A stretch of 64,000 bases of DNA from the NCBI GenBank assembly GCA_015061905.1, contig SUVQ01000006.1, positions 1 through 64,000 on the forward strand, given 5' to 3'. Below, piece after piece: positions 16,302 through 25,632 of the stretch. This DNA comes from Verrucomicrobiota bacterium (GTDB lineage: Bacteria > Verrucomicrobiota > Verrucomicrobiia > Opitutales > UBA953). The position numbers were made by a program, and so were the translations under genes. The notes beneath the pieces are model-generated. The model did not search any database, was not told the origin of the DNA, and was given only the letters and a program-made list of their open reading frames with translations. How positions within the stretch are numbered: position 1 is the stretch's first letter; each line of letters begins with the position of its first letter.

Positions 16302-17750
16302 ATGGACGCAAAAAATCCGCTTTTCGGCATTCAAAAATCTTACGACGCCATCGTCATCGGCAGCGGGCTCGCCGGGCTCACCGGCGCAAACTATCTCGCC
16401 AAGGCGGGACATTCCGTTTTGCTCTTGGAACACCACTACCAGCTCGGCGGACTCGCGACGTTTTTTAAACGCCCGGGCGGACACATTTTCGACATTTCCC
16501 TGCACGGCTTTCCGCACGGCATGATTAAATCCTGCCGCAAATATTGGAGCAAGGAAATCGCGGATTCGATTCGCCAGCTCAAAGACATCCGCTTCATCAA
16601 TCCGGAATTTAATATTCAAACGACATTCGACCGCGAAGATTTCACGCGTATTCTCATTGAAAAATTCAACGTTCCCGCCGAGCGCGTTCACGGATTTTTC
16701 GAGCATCTCGCGCAGATGAATTATTACGACAACGACAAACGCACGACGCGGGAACTCTTCGAAGAATTTTTCCCCGGACGCACCGACGTTTGGCGCCTGT
16801 TGCTTGAGCCGATTGCCTACGCGAACGGTTCCACGCTCAACGAACCCGCGATTACCTACGGAATTGTTTTTTCCAACTTCATGAGCCGCGGCGTTTACAT
16901 TTTCCAGGGCGGAACCGATTTGCTCATTCAAAAAATGACGGAAGAGCTCAAGAAAAACGGCGTCGACATCCGCCGCAACTGCCTCGCGGAAAAGATTCTG
17001 ACCGAAACCGGCACCGACGGCGTTCCCGCAGTGCGCGGCGTTCGCGTCCGCGATATGCGCTTCGGCGAAACGGTCGAAATCGCCTGCAAATCCGTGCTTT
17101 CCAACGCGAATATCCGCAATACCGTGGAAGAAATGCTTGAGCCGGGAACCGTTCCCGCCGATTTTCTCGCGGAATCCGAAGCCGTGCGCGTCAACACCTC
17201 TTCCTGCCAGGTTTACATGGGCATTCGCGAAGGCGAAACGATCCCGCACATCGGCGATCTCGTTTTCACCTCGGAAGCACCAAAATTCGACAGCGACGAT
17301 CTCGTCGATTTGCACACGAGCTCCCGCACCTACTCGGTTTACTATCCGGACACGCGCCCGCAACGCAAAATCCCGCATTATGCGATTGTAACGTCGATTA
17401 ATCAGCGTTTTTCGAACTGGGAAAATCTTTCCGACGAAGCCTACGAAGCGGAGAAAAAACGTATCATCGAGGAATCGTTTGCCGGGCTTGAAAAATACAT
17501 TCCGGACATTCGCGCCAAGGTCGATTGGGTGGAAGCCGCGACGCCGCGCACCGTCAAACGCTATGTGCGCCACCGTGACGGCACCTCATTCGGCACGAAA
17601 TTCGAGGGTTTGAAAATTTCGATGGAATTGCCGGAAAAAGTGCGCGGGCTTTACCACGCGGGATCGGTCGGCATCATCATGTCGGGCTGGCTCGGCACGA
17701 TCAATTACGGCGTCATCACCGCCAACAAAATGGCGTTGGCGATGAAGTAA
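16302..17750 (+). CDS. FAD-dependent oxidoreductase, CrtI/carotenoid isomerase-like
   Basis: 482 residues from the ATG at 16302; an in-frame ATG at 16254 would add 16 residues that do not look like the family N-terminus. The Rossmann FAD motif is [19 protein letters not shown] near residues 17-35, ending in an acidic residue after LLLE. The family covers phytoene desaturases, carotenoid isomerases and retinol saturases. No crtB or other carotenoid gene is nearby, so the substrate is open. The gene diverges from the histidine kinase. Confidence 0.8.
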   Translation: MDAKNPLFGIQKSYDAIVIGSGLAGLTGANYLAKAGHSVLLLEHHYQLGGLATFFKRPGGHIFDISLHGFPHGMIKSCRKYWSKEIADSIRQLKDIRFINPEFNIQTTFDREDFTRILIEKFNVPAERVHGFFEHLAQMNYYDNDKRTTRELFEEFFPGRTDVWRLLLEPIAYANGSTLNEPAITYGIVFSNFMSRGVYIFQGGTDLLIQKMTEELKKNGVDIRRNCLAEKILTETGTDGVPAVRGVRVRDMRFGETVEIACKSVLSNANIRNTVEEMLEPGTVPADFLAESEAVRVNTSSCQVYMGIREGETIPHIGDLVFTSEAPKFDSDDLVDLHTSSRTYSVYYPDTRPQRKIPHYAIVTSINQRFSNWENLSDEAYEAEKKRIIEESFAGLEKYIPDIRAKVDWVEAATPRTVKRYVRHRDGTSFGTKFEGLKISMELPEKVRGLYHAGSVGIIMSGWLGTINYGVITANKMALAMK

Positions 17751-17817
17751 TTTTTCTTTACGGGAACGAAGATGTTCCTGTGTTTGCCGTTTGATTTTGC
17801 TGTTTTACGAAGAGTTT

Positions 17818-18861
17818 TTACGCCTTATCAATTGTGAGCGAAGGCTCAAACGTTATCGGCAATTCCGGCTCCGGTGAAGGCAAGCAGGAATCAAACCAAG
17901 CGGCAAAAGCAATCATTGCGGCGTTGTCTCCGGTGTGCTTCGGGTGCGCCGTTAAAAGCGGAATTTTGTGCTTGGCGGCGATTTTTGTAAATGCTGCGCG
18001 CAAGGCTTTGTTATTGGAAACGCCGCCTGAAAGCCCGATGCTTGCGAAAGTGCGTTCGCGAAGTGCAACTTCCGCTTTGCCCGCGAGCTGAGCGATAATC
18101 GCGTCCTGATAGTCCGCACAGATTTCCGGAAGAGAAGCTTCAAGTTCTTCGTCCGAGATTTTCTCAAGGCGATAGCGCAGACTCGTTTTAAGCCCGGAAA
18201 AGCTGAAACGCTCGCCCTTTTTTAAATTTTCTCCCCGCGGGAACGTGAATTTTCCGCGTTCCCGCGCAAGATTCGCCTGTTTTTCGATAAGAGCGCCGCC
18301 CGGATACGGCATGCCGAGCAATTTTGCGCCTTTGTCAAACGCTTCGCCGGCGGCATCATCCACGGTTTGCGCCAAAATTTCAACCCGGCGGCTTTCTTCA
18401 ACGGAAACTAAAAGCGTGTTCCCGCCGGAAACGACAAGCCCCAAATGCGGAAAATATTTTTTGACTTCGTGCGGGAACGCGGCGGGATTTTTTTCATGCT
18501 CGGGAATGAACGGCGAAAAAAGGTGTCCGCGCAGATGATTTACCGCAAGAAGCGGTTTTTCCCAAACTTGCGCAACCGTCCGTGCGTAAGCGATTCCGAG
18601 AGCAAGGCAACCCGCCAGCCCGGGTCCGCGCGTAACGGCGACAGCATCCGTTTCTTCGGGATTTATTTCACAAGCAAGGCTCGCCAGCAATTCCGGGAAA
18701 TTAGCAAGATGTTCCCGCGAAGCGAGATCGGGAACAACGCCGCCGAATTGCCCGTGCAAGGCAACCTGCGTGTTTACAAGTTCCGCAACGATGCCTTTTT
18801 CGGAATCAAAAACGGCGAGCGCGGATTCGTCGCACGAACTCTCTACCGCAAAAATTTTCAC
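17818..18861 (-). CDS. tsaD: tRNA N6-threonylcarbamoyladenosine transferase subunit TsaD
   Basis: 347 residues, full length. The ASKHA fold starts with AVESSCDES, and the metal-binding H109-x3-H113 pair (NHLRGH) is in place, as is SGGNTLL. TsaD joins the threonylcarbamoyl group to A37 of ANN-decoding tRNAs with TsaB and TsaE, which are not in this window. The start overlaps the stop of the upstream helicase gene by 4 bases, implying coupling. Confidence 0.95.
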   Translation of the reverse strand: MKIFAVESSCDESALAVFDSEKGIVAELVNTQVALHGQFGGVVPDLASREHLANFPELLASLACEINPEETDAVAVTRGPGLAGCLALGIAYARTVAQVWEKPLLAVNHLRGHLFSPFIPEHEKNPAAFPHEVKKYFPHLGLVVSGGNTLLVSVEESRRVEILAQTVDDAAGEAFDKGAKLLGMPYPGGALIEKQANLARERGKFTFPRGENLKKGERFSFSGLKTSLRYRLEKISDEELEASLPEICADYQDAIIAQLAGKAEVALRERTFASIGLSGGVSNNKALRAAFTKIAAKHKIPLLTAHPKHTGDNAAMIAFAAWFDSCLPSPEPELPITFEPSLTIDKA

Positions 18862-20045
18862 CGATTTCGACGACGCGGACGCGCCGCTCCTACGCCGTTC
18901 CCGGGCATAAGCATCAAAGGTTCCGTGCGATAATTGAAACCTTCCAGCTTTTTGCGCTCGATTGTTTTTCCGATAAGTCGCTCTATCGCCTGAAGCTGAA
19001 GCAGTTCGTCCGGCGAAAACAGCGTGAACGCCTCCCCTTCGTCGCCCGCGCGACCTGTGCGCCCGATGCGGTGCACGTAATCTTCCGGATGCTCGGGAAC
19101 GTTGTAATTGATAACGTGGGAAACGCCGGAAATATCGAGCCCGCGCGACGCAATATCCGTGGCGACAAGCACGCTGAATTTTCCGCTTTTGAATCCGGCA
19201 AGTGCCTCCGTGCGTTCCCGCTGAGTGCGGTCCGCGTGCATCGTGGCGACCGCGATTCGGTTGGATTCAAGCCACTCCGTGATGCGGTCGGCGTCGCGTT
19301 TCGTTCTCGTGAAAACAATAACGCTTTTGTAATGCGTGCGTTCAAGGAGCGCGAGAAGCAAATCGTATTTTTGGTATCCGGCAACCGGATACAAGGCGTG
19401 AGAAATCGTATCGGCGGTAATTGCTCCCGTGCGCACGTCGATTTCTTCCGGTTCTCGCAAGGCCCAATCGGCAATTTCCCGAATGGTTTTATTGACCGTT
19501 GCCGAGAAAAGAAGCGTTTGGCGTTCTTTCGGGCACATGCGGATAATGGAGGAAACATCTTCTATGAAGCCCATATCGAGCATGCGATCCACTTCGTCCA
19601 ATACCAAAACTTCTACGCCGGAAAGATCAACAAAACGCTGTTTCCACAGGTCAATCAGGCGCCCGGGAGTCGCGACAACGATTTCCGCGCCGTCCCGCAA
19701 AACTTTCAACTGCTGATCGTAGCGCACGCCGCCGTAAAGCAGCGCAACTTTTCCGGACCAATTTTCGGCGAAAATGCGGAAAGCTTCATCAACCTGCATT
19801 GCGAGTTCCCGTGTCGGAACAAGCACAAGGCAACGCGGTTTTCCCTGCGCTTCGCCCAAACGGGCGAGCGTCGGCAAGGCGTAGGCGGCGGTTTTTCCCG
19901 TTCCCGTCTGCGCGGCGCCGATAATATCTTTTCCCGACAAAGCAACGGGAATCGCCTTTTCTTGAATCGGAGTCGGGGTTTTATACCCGATTTTTTCTAT
20001 TACCGAGAGAATATTTTCGGGGAGTCCTAAATCTGCAAAACTCAT
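18858..20045 (-). CDS. DEAD-box RNA helicase, RhlE-like, with DEVD in motif II
   Basis: 395 residues. Q-motif near residue 25 (TPTPIQ), Walker A AQTGTGKT (45-52), motif III SAT and motif VI HRIGRTGR are present. Motif II reads D150-E-V-D, with Val where the family has Ala; catalytic Asp and Glu are kept, so activity is expected. The short C-terminal basic tail (ARPRRRNR) suits RNA binding. It is probably involved in ribosome assembly or mRNA decay and is transcribed together with tsaD. Confidence 0.9.
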   Translation of the reverse strand: MSFADLGLPENILSVIEKIGYKTPTPIQEKAIPVALSGKDIIGAAQTGTGKTAAYALPTLARLGEAQGKPRCLVLVPTRELAMQVDEAFRIFAENWSGKVALLYGGVRYDQQLKVLRDGAEIVVATPGRLIDLWKQRFVDLSGVEVLVLDEVDRMLDMGFIEDVSSIIRMCPKERQTLLFSATVNKTIREIADWALREPEEIDVRTGAITADTISHALYPVAGYQKYDLLLALLERTHYKSVIVFTRTKRDADRITEWLESNRIAVATMHADRTQRERTEALAGFKSGKFSVLVATDIASRGLDISGVSHVINYNVPEHPEDYVHRIGRTGRAGDEGEAFTLFSPDELLQLQAIERLIGKTIERKKLEGFNYRTEPLMLMPGNGVGAARPRRRNR

Positions 20046-20082
20046 GGATTTTTATAAAACGCGTTCCCGCAAGAGCGGAAAA

Positions 20083-21498
20083 TTATCGGGCTCTGTAATA
20101 GCCGGTTTTATCGTAAATTGCCCAGAAATCGAAGGGATTTTCGAGAACCGGAAGTTCAACAAAGCGTCTGCCCTGAGCGTCGGTTTGTTCCGGCATCGGG
20201 GGCGTCGGCATCATCATCCCGTTGTTCGGCTCTTTGGGCGAGTTTTCCAAGGAAATCACCCCGGTTTCCTCAATGCGATCCGCGATGTGGTCGACCCATT
20301 TCAGCTCAACGGCGCGCTCGCCGTTTTCCTGCCAATCCCCATCCGAATTATGCTCATACATTTGACGGGTAAATTCTTCGAGCGTAAGTCCCATCTTTTT
20401 GGCGACGGGTTCGCCGAAGCGCTTATACCAAAGTTCCCCCATCGCGACGCCTTCGCGAAGCATTGTGAGATTGCCTTGCACGCCGGTGGAAATCTGGTGG
20501 TGCAGAATACGCGAATTTGCGTAGCAGAAAGAGCGTTCCGCCGTCGTCGTAATCACGGCAGCCATGGAAGCGGCAAAACTTTTGACAACGACATACACCG
20601 GAGCCGAGCAACTTTGCATCGCTTTTTGAATTTGATAGCCGGCGGCAACGCTCCCGCCCGGCGAGCTGTCAATCACGATGAAAATCGGATATTCCGAATT
20701 TTGATTGTTAAAGAAATAAAGTTGCTCGCAGACGGTTTTTGCGGATTCCGCCGTGATGGGACCGTTTAACGGAACCCGGCGATCCGAAATGTAGAGGGTG
20801 CCGTCCACAAAAGGTTCTTTGAGATACTTGGGTGAAACAGCCGCTTTCGGCGCCAGGCGGGAAAGTTTTTCCTGCTTTTCCGCCATCGACATGACGTATT
20901 GCGTCCGCATGCTTTCGCCGTTCATTTCCAGTTGTTGTTCGCGCAGAGTCATTTCAAGCAGGCTAAGTTCTTTTTGCTTCGCGCGAAACGTTGCCGCCGA
21001 GCGGGAATTTTCCAAGGCGATGCGACGCTCTATTTCCGTGCGTTCGTCTTCGAGTCCGGCTATCTCTTCGGCAATTTTTGCAGAACGCTCCGCGCGTTCC
21101 GCATCCAAAACCATTTTTTCGAGCTTCATCGCCTGCATCGCCTTCTCGTTTTCCGAAGAAGCAAGCGCGAGGCGAGATTCTATCAGCGATTTTTCAAGGT
21201 GGATTTTGTTGGTTTCTTCGGAAAGTTTTTTGAGTTCCTCCTCAATTTCTTCTTTGGAAAGTGCTTCCGGGGCGTTGGCGGGAACGACTTCAATCTCCTC
21301 GGCAAGGACGACAACCGCTTCCGGTGCGGAAGTTTCCGAAACCTGCAACTCGACTTCTTCTCCGGCGGGAACGCCGTCTCCTCCCGTTTTTGCGGGAACG
21401 TCCGCCGTAGCAACCGGCGTTCCCGCGGCACAGCCGGCAAACATCAATGCCGCGAGCGACAAAGCGGAGCGGGTAAGGTATTTTTTTTCAAACAACAT
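20083..21498 (-). CDS. Exported lipoprotein with coiled coil and ClpP-like protease domain (copy 1)
   Basis: 471 residues. A lipoprotein-like leader ends FAGC (Cys23), followed by an acidic linker and a long Glu/Lys/Ala-rich coiled coil at about 80-215. The ClpP-like domain spans about 225-410. It keeps Ser311 in SFAASMAA, His334 in ILHHQ and Asp403 in WVDHI, matching the ClpP triad, plus the SPGGSV oxyanion loop. ClpP is normally cytoplasmic, so a membrane-anchored, apparently extracytoplasmic relative is unusual. A close paralogue sits directly upstream. Confidence 0.8.
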   Translation of the reverse strand: MLFEKKYLTRSALSLAALMFAGCAAGTPVATADVPAKTGGDGVPAGEEVELQVSETSAPEAVVVLAEEIEVVPANAPEALSKEEIEEELKKLSEETNKIHLEKSLIESRLALASSENEKAMQAMKLEKMVLDAERAERSAKIAEEIAGLEDERTEIERRIALENSRSAATFRAKQKELSLLEMTLREQQLEMNGESMRTQYVMSMAEKQEKLSRLAPKAAVSPKYLKEPFVDGTLYISDRRVPLNGPITAESAKTVCEQLYFFNNQNSEYPIFIVIDSSPGGSVAAGYQIQKAMQSCSAPVYVVVKSFAASMAAVITTTAERSFCYANSRILHHQISTGVQGNLTMLREGVAMGELWYKRFGEPVAKKMGLTLEEFTRQMYEHNSDGDWQENGERAVELKWVDHIADRIEETGVISLENSPKEPNNGMMMPTPPMPEQTDAQGRRFVELPVLENPFDFWAIYDKTGYYRAR

Positions 21499-21540
21499 TG
21501 TCGTTTTTCTTTCTAAATAAAATTTTTAATGAGCAAAAAA

Positions 21541-22941
21541 TTAACGGGCGGCGGCGCGATAGAGATTGTTCGGATCATAAATCATCCATGCATCGCCCGC
21601 CGGGAGCGTCGGCAAGTCAAAATACGGGCGTCCCTGTTCGTCAATTTTTTGTTGGCGGATAATCAGTGTTTGCATTTTCGGGCGTTTTGCTTCGGGCTCC
21701 TTGCGCACAAAAGCGGTTTCGTCAATAGTGTCGACGATGTCCGTGACCCAGTTCCATTTTTTCGCGCCGTCGCCGAATTCCGTCCAATCGCCCTGAGAAT
21801 TGTGCTTATACATTTCGGCGACGTATTCCTCGTAAGTCAGTCCCATTTTAGCGGCGAGCTTATCGTTGATATTGCGCGTCCATTCAACCACCGATTCCAA
21901 TTGCTCCGCCATTTGGCGAAGATTCCCCTGCGTTCCCGACGAGGGTTGGTGTTGCATAATCACTGTGTCTTTGTAGCAGAAGGAACGTTCCGCCGCCGTG
22001 GTAATCATCGCCGCCATGGAAGCCGCATAGCTTTTAACTACAGCGTAGACGGGAGCCTTACTGCTTTCCATCGCTTTGAGAATTTGATAACCGGCGGCAA
22101 CGCTCCCGCCCGGTGAGCTGTCAATCACGATAAAAATCGGATATTCCGTGCTTTGGTTGTTGTAAAAGTAAATGCGTTCCGTGACATAGTTTGCGAGCTC
22201 GGGCATGATTACATCATTGAGCTCGATACGGCGATCGGAAATGTAAAGTTTCCCGTCAGCCAGCGGCTCCTTGAGATAATTTTCCGGAGCGAAAGCGGCG
22301 GCGGGAGCGACGGTGCGAAGTTTTTCCGCCATTTGCACCTGTGCGATTTCACGATTGCGTTGTGCGAGCGTCAGCTCCTGCTTGGCGCGTTCGATTTTAA
22401 AATCAAGGTCTGCCGCGCGCAGAGCGTTCCCGCGCTCCAAAATTGCCAAATCATCGCGTGCCTTTTCCAGAGAAAGCATAGCGTCGAGCTTACGTTTTTC
22501 CGCTTCTATATCTGAAAATTTCGCGTTATTGCGAGCCACACGCAACGCGGTTTCCGCTTCCATGCGGGCACGTTCCGCCGCGCGCGGGGCAAGTTGCTCC
22601 GAGAGGCGCGCACGCGCGAGAGCCATTTCCGCGTCAATGCGTGCTTTCCTTGCAGAAAGCAGGCGGACTTCCATTTGTTTGCGTTGCTCCGGCGTCAATT
22701 CCGGAACCGGCGGCGGGACGGGAACGGGAGGCGTTACCTGTGCAGGTGCCGAGGGGTCTTTTGCTTCTTCGGCGGGAACGCTTTCCGCTTCTGCGTTCCC
22801 GGCAACTTCCGCTTCCTCAACGGAAACCACGGAGACTTTTTCCGTATCGGGATTTTCAGATTCTGCGGGCGATTGTCCGAACACAAACGGAGCTAAAGCC
22901 AACGCCGAAACGGCACTCAGAAAAAACTTAAATGAGTTCAT
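21541..22941 (-). CDS. Exported protein with coiled coil and ClpP-like protease domain (copy 2)
   Basis: 466 residues with a cleavable-type signal peptide (FLSAVSALALAPFVFG-Q). A Pro-rich linker, an Ala/Arg/Glu coiled coil (about 85-205) and a ClpP-like domain (about 220-405) follow. Ser308 (SYAASMAA) and His331 (MQHQP) are conserved. The third position reads W-V-T-D, with Thr400 where copy 1 has its Asp and an Asp one residue later, so the triad may be altered. It is transcribed first, 42 bp before copy 1. Together they look like a two-subunit envelope protease. Confidence 0.8.
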   Translation of the reverse strand: MNSFKFFLSAVSALALAPFVFGQSPAESENPDTEKVSVVSVEEAEVAGNAEAESVPAEEAKDPSAPAQVTPPVPVPPPVPELTPEQRKQMEVRLLSARKARIDAEMALARARLSEQLAPRAAERARMEAETALRVARNNAKFSDIEAEKRKLDAMLSLEKARDDLAILERGNALRAADLDFKIERAKQELTLAQRNREIAQVQMAEKLRTVAPAAAFAPENYLKEPLADGKLYISDRRIELNDVIMPELANYVTERIYFYNNQSTEYPIFIVIDSSPGGSVAAGYQILKAMESSKAPVYAVVKSYAASMAAMITTAAERSFCYKDTVIMQHQPSSGTQGNLRQMAEQLESVVEWTRNINDKLAAKMGLTYEEYVAEMYKHNSQGDWTEFGDGAKKWNWVTDIVDTIDETAFVRKEPEAKRPKMQTLIIRQQKIDEQGRPYFDLPTLPAGDAWMIYDPNNLYRAAAR

Positions 22942-23162
22942 ATTCTACAGGGTAATTATTTTCGTAGGATACGCTTTAACGAATGAATTTACGACAGAAA
23001 AAAAAATAGAACACATGAAAGAGGAAAGAAAATAAAAAGACATTTTACAAGTTCGCGCTTGTATGTAATCCTCAAGCACAGATTTCTCCCGATTTCCCTT
23101 TTCTCCCCTCCAAGAAAAACTTCGCCTTTCCGGCAAAACCCCTCTTTAACCCCTTCCCGCCT

Positions 23163-23843
23163 ATGAAAACGAGCAAACTGACACCCGGCGTAATTTTCGA
23201 TTGGGACGGTGTCGTCGTAGACTCCTCCGGCGCACATCGCCGCAGCTGGGAAATCCTCGCGGAGAAACGGAATCTTCTTCTTTCGGAAAATTATTTCAAA
23301 CTCGGCTTCGGGAAATGCAACGAGGAAATCATTCCGAGAATTTTACGCTGGAGCCACGTTCCCGAAGAAATAAAAGAAATCTCCGATACCAAAGAAGAAA
23401 TTTTCAGAAAAATTATTTCCGAGGAAGGCATTGAGCCGCTTCCCGGCGTGCGGCGGCTTTTGGAAGATTTAAAACTCCGAAAAATTCCCTGCGCAGTCGC
23501 CTCCTCTTCTTGTCGCAAAAATATTGATCTCGCACTTGAAATCACGGATTTAAGAACTTACTTCTCCGGAATCATCTCCGAAGAATGCGCCCTCTCCCGC
23601 AAGCCGATGCCCGATGTTTTTCTCCAAGCTTCCGTTAAACTTGAGCGCAACCCTTCGGAAATCGTTATCTTTGAAGATTCTTTGGCGGGAATCGAAGCAG
23701 GGATTGCCGGCGGTTTTAAAGTCGTGGCGGTTGCGACGACCAATCCCGCGGATTTGTTGCGCCGCACCCGCGCGCATTGCGTTGTCGACTCCCTGACAAA
23801 AGTCAGCGTCGGTCTCATAGACGTGCTTCTGCGGGAACGCTAA
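23163..23843 (+). CDS. HAD-superfamily sugar phosphatase / beta-phosphoglucomutase-like
   Basis: 226 residues. HAD motif I is FDWDGVVVDS (about 14-22), motif II is in AVASSSCRK, and motifs III and IV include RKPMPDVF and FEDSLAGIEAG. The helical cap lies between motifs I and II, as in subclass I HAD phosphatases. Substrates in this group are sugar phosphates or phosphoglycolate; the exact one cannot be told. It converges with the DMT transporter gene and overlaps it by 4 bases. The 220-bp region upstream shows no gene. Confidence 0.85.
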   Translation: MKTSKLTPGVIFDWDGVVVDSSGAHRRSWEILAEKRNLLLSENYFKLGFGKCNEEIIPRILRWSHVPEEIKEISDTKEEIFRKIISEEGIEPLPGVRRLLEDLKLRKIPCAVASSSCRKNIDLALEITDLRTYFSGIISEECALSRKPMPDVFLQASVKLERNPSEIVIFEDSLAGIEAGIAGGFKVVAVATTNPADLLRRTRAHCVVDSLTKVSVGLIDVLLRER

Positions 23844-24748
23844 GCTTCCGCCTTCGGGCGGCTTTTGGTTACCATGTAAACACCGCCGAAAATGATAATC
23901 GCGGCGAGCAGTTTTTCCCATGAAAACGCGTCTTGTCCGAGAATCACGGCGAGAGCGCAAGCGACAATCGGTTGCACGTAATTATACATGCTCGCGGTTG
24001 TCGGGCGAATCCGTTTCACCGCCATCGGAATAAGCATGTAGGCGAGAAAAGTTGCCCCGACGAGCACATACGCCATTGCCGCAAACGTTTTCCATGTCGG
24101 GACCGTAAGAAAGATGCCGCCCGGGCTCAAAATCCCCGGAAGCGTTATCGGCAAAACTTCTATGACGGCGAAAAGGAACATCCATTTCATCATTGTTACC
24201 GCCTGATATTTTACGGAAAGCGGTTTGGAGAAAACGAAATACACGGCGTAAATGAAACTGCTTCCGAAAATGCAAAAATTTCCGGCAAGACTTGATGCGG
24301 CGTTCCCGCCGACGGCACCGGAAAGCAAAACCAGCCACACCGCGCCGAACGCGCCCGTAAAGACCCCGGCGACCTTGAGCCGCGTTATCGGTTCTCGCAA
24401 AATCACAGCCGCAAGTATCATTACGATAATCGGCGTTCCCGTCGTGATTACCGAAGCGTCGATCGGCGAAGTCATGCTCAGCCCCCAAATAAACAGGGCC
24501 TGATTGCCCGCCACACCGCACAGCGAGCAAAGGAAAAGCACGCCGATTTCTTTGAGCGAAAGTTTTTCCTGCGGCAAAAACAGGGAAACACCCCAAAACA
24601 GAATACACGCCGCGACCATGCGCGCGAGCGTGTGAAACTCCGGCGTCAATTGCTCCGCGAGCAACCATTTCGAAACCGCGTAATTGATTCCGAAAATCAG
24701 ATTCGCCGCAAAAATCAGCAAATGGCCCTTCGCGCGCTCCGAAAACAT
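23840..24748 (-). CDS. EamA-family drug/metabolite transporter
   Basis: 302 residues with about ten hydrophobic helices and two EamA repeats, the standard DMT layout. Motifs include NLIFGINYAVSKWLL at the start, PIIVMILAAVILREPITRLKVAGV at the end of the first half, and a matching signature in the second. These are inner-membrane exporters of metabolites such as amino acids. The substrate is not deducible. Confidence 0.9.
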   Translation of the reverse strand: MFSERAKGHLLIFAANLIFGINYAVSKWLLAEQLTPEFHTLARMVAACILFWGVSLFLPQEKLSLKEIGVLFLCSLCGVAGNQALFIWGLSMTSPIDASVITTGTPIIVMILAAVILREPITRLKVAGVFTGAFGAVWLVLLSGAVGGNAASSLAGNFCIFGSSFIYAVYFVFSKPLSVKYQAVTMMKWMFLFAVIEVLPITLPGILSPGGIFLTVPTWKTFAAMAYVLVGATFLAYMLIPMAVKRIRPTTASMYNYVQPIVACALAVILGQDAFSWEKLLAAIIIFGGVYMVTKSRPKAEA

Positions 24749-24794
24749 TTTTTCTCAAAAGAAAAGGCGGGAACGGAAAACCGGAAGCCGGAAA

Positions 24795-25325
24795 TTACCA
24801 GCGACCGTAGTGGATTTTTTCCGGCTTCCACTTATCCTTCGGCTTTTCTCCGGCGGCAGGATCCGGATATCCGATTGCCAAAATCGCCATCGGAATCACA
24901 TTTTCGGGAATGCCGAGAAATTTCGCCGTCGCCGCAGCCCTTTCCTCGCGCGGATACAAGCCGCACCAACACGCGCCGAGTCCTAACGCATGCGCCGCAA
25001 GCAACGCGTTTTCCGTGGCGGCAGAGCAATCCTGCTGCCAGTAAAAACCGAAATCTTCCGCCGGATCCCCGCAAATCGTGATCGCCGCTTGCGCCGACGC
25101 CAACATTCTGGCATTCGGCAAAAACTCAATCATCGCATCAAGCTCTTCGCGTTTCGTCGTAATCACAAATTGCCACATCTGCTTGTTGCAAGCGGACGGT
25201 GCAGACATCGCCGCGCGGCAAATCGTTTCAAGCAATTCGGGCGCAACCGGCTTATTCAAAAAATGCCGCACCGTATGGCGCGTAAAAATAATCTTCAACG
25301 CTTCGTTGTTTTGCATGAACGCCAT
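24795..25325 (-). CDS. Nitroreductase-family FMN oxidoreductase
   Basis: About 176 residues from the ATG at 25325; alternatives are 25316 and, with a longer N-terminus, 25358. It has the R-H-T-V-R-H-F start, the APSACNKQMWQFVI flavin-binding stretch and the C-terminal GLGACWCGLYP and IGYP motifs of small nitroreductases. It probably reduces quinones, nitro compounds or flavin-like substrates using NAD(P)H. It is monocistronic in appearance. Confidence 0.88.
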   Translation of the reverse strand: MAFMQNNEALKIIFTRHTVRHFLNKPVAPELLETICRAAMSAPSACNKQMWQFVITTKREELDAMIEFLPNARMLASAQAAITICGDPAEDFGFYWQQDCSAATENALLAAHALGLGACWCGLYPREERAAATAKFLGIPENVIPMAILAIGYPDPAAGEKPKDKWKPEKIHYGRW

Positions 25326-25425
25326 TCTATCCGCGCGTTCCCGCCCGAAGCGAATCAAAAGTAAAGCCGCGAACGCGAATTAAATTTCTTTCCCAAGCCG
25401 CGCCGCTGTGTTTTAATCACGCTTC

Positions 25426-25593
25426 GTGAACGAACAACCGAAAACATCAGAAAAAGCCCCCGCTCCGCGGAAAACGCCCCTGCGCATGCAACCGCTCGCG
25501 GCAGATTCATTCACCACCTGCGTTTACGCCTGCATTTGGGCACTCGTTATCGGCGAATTTATCGCCCTGTTTTGGCTCGACCTTTTTTCCTGA
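25426..25593 (+). CDS. Small single-pass membrane protein upstream of hisS
   Basis: A 55-residue frame from GTG at 25426. The N-terminal half is hydrophilic and Pro/Lys-rich; the C-terminal half is one hydrophobic helix (about 32-52, with ACIWALVIGEFIALFW). It ends 39 bp before hisS on the same strand, and a similar tiny membrane protein follows hisS. Family unknown. The clear single transmembrane segment and operon-like spacing make it more credible than a random short frame. Confidence 0.5.
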   Translation: MNEQPKTSEKAPAPRKTPLRMQPLAADSFTTCVYACIWALVIGEFIALFWLDLFS

Positions 25594-25632
25594 AAATTGC
25601 CGAAACGATAAAAACTTTCTCAAAAAATTATC

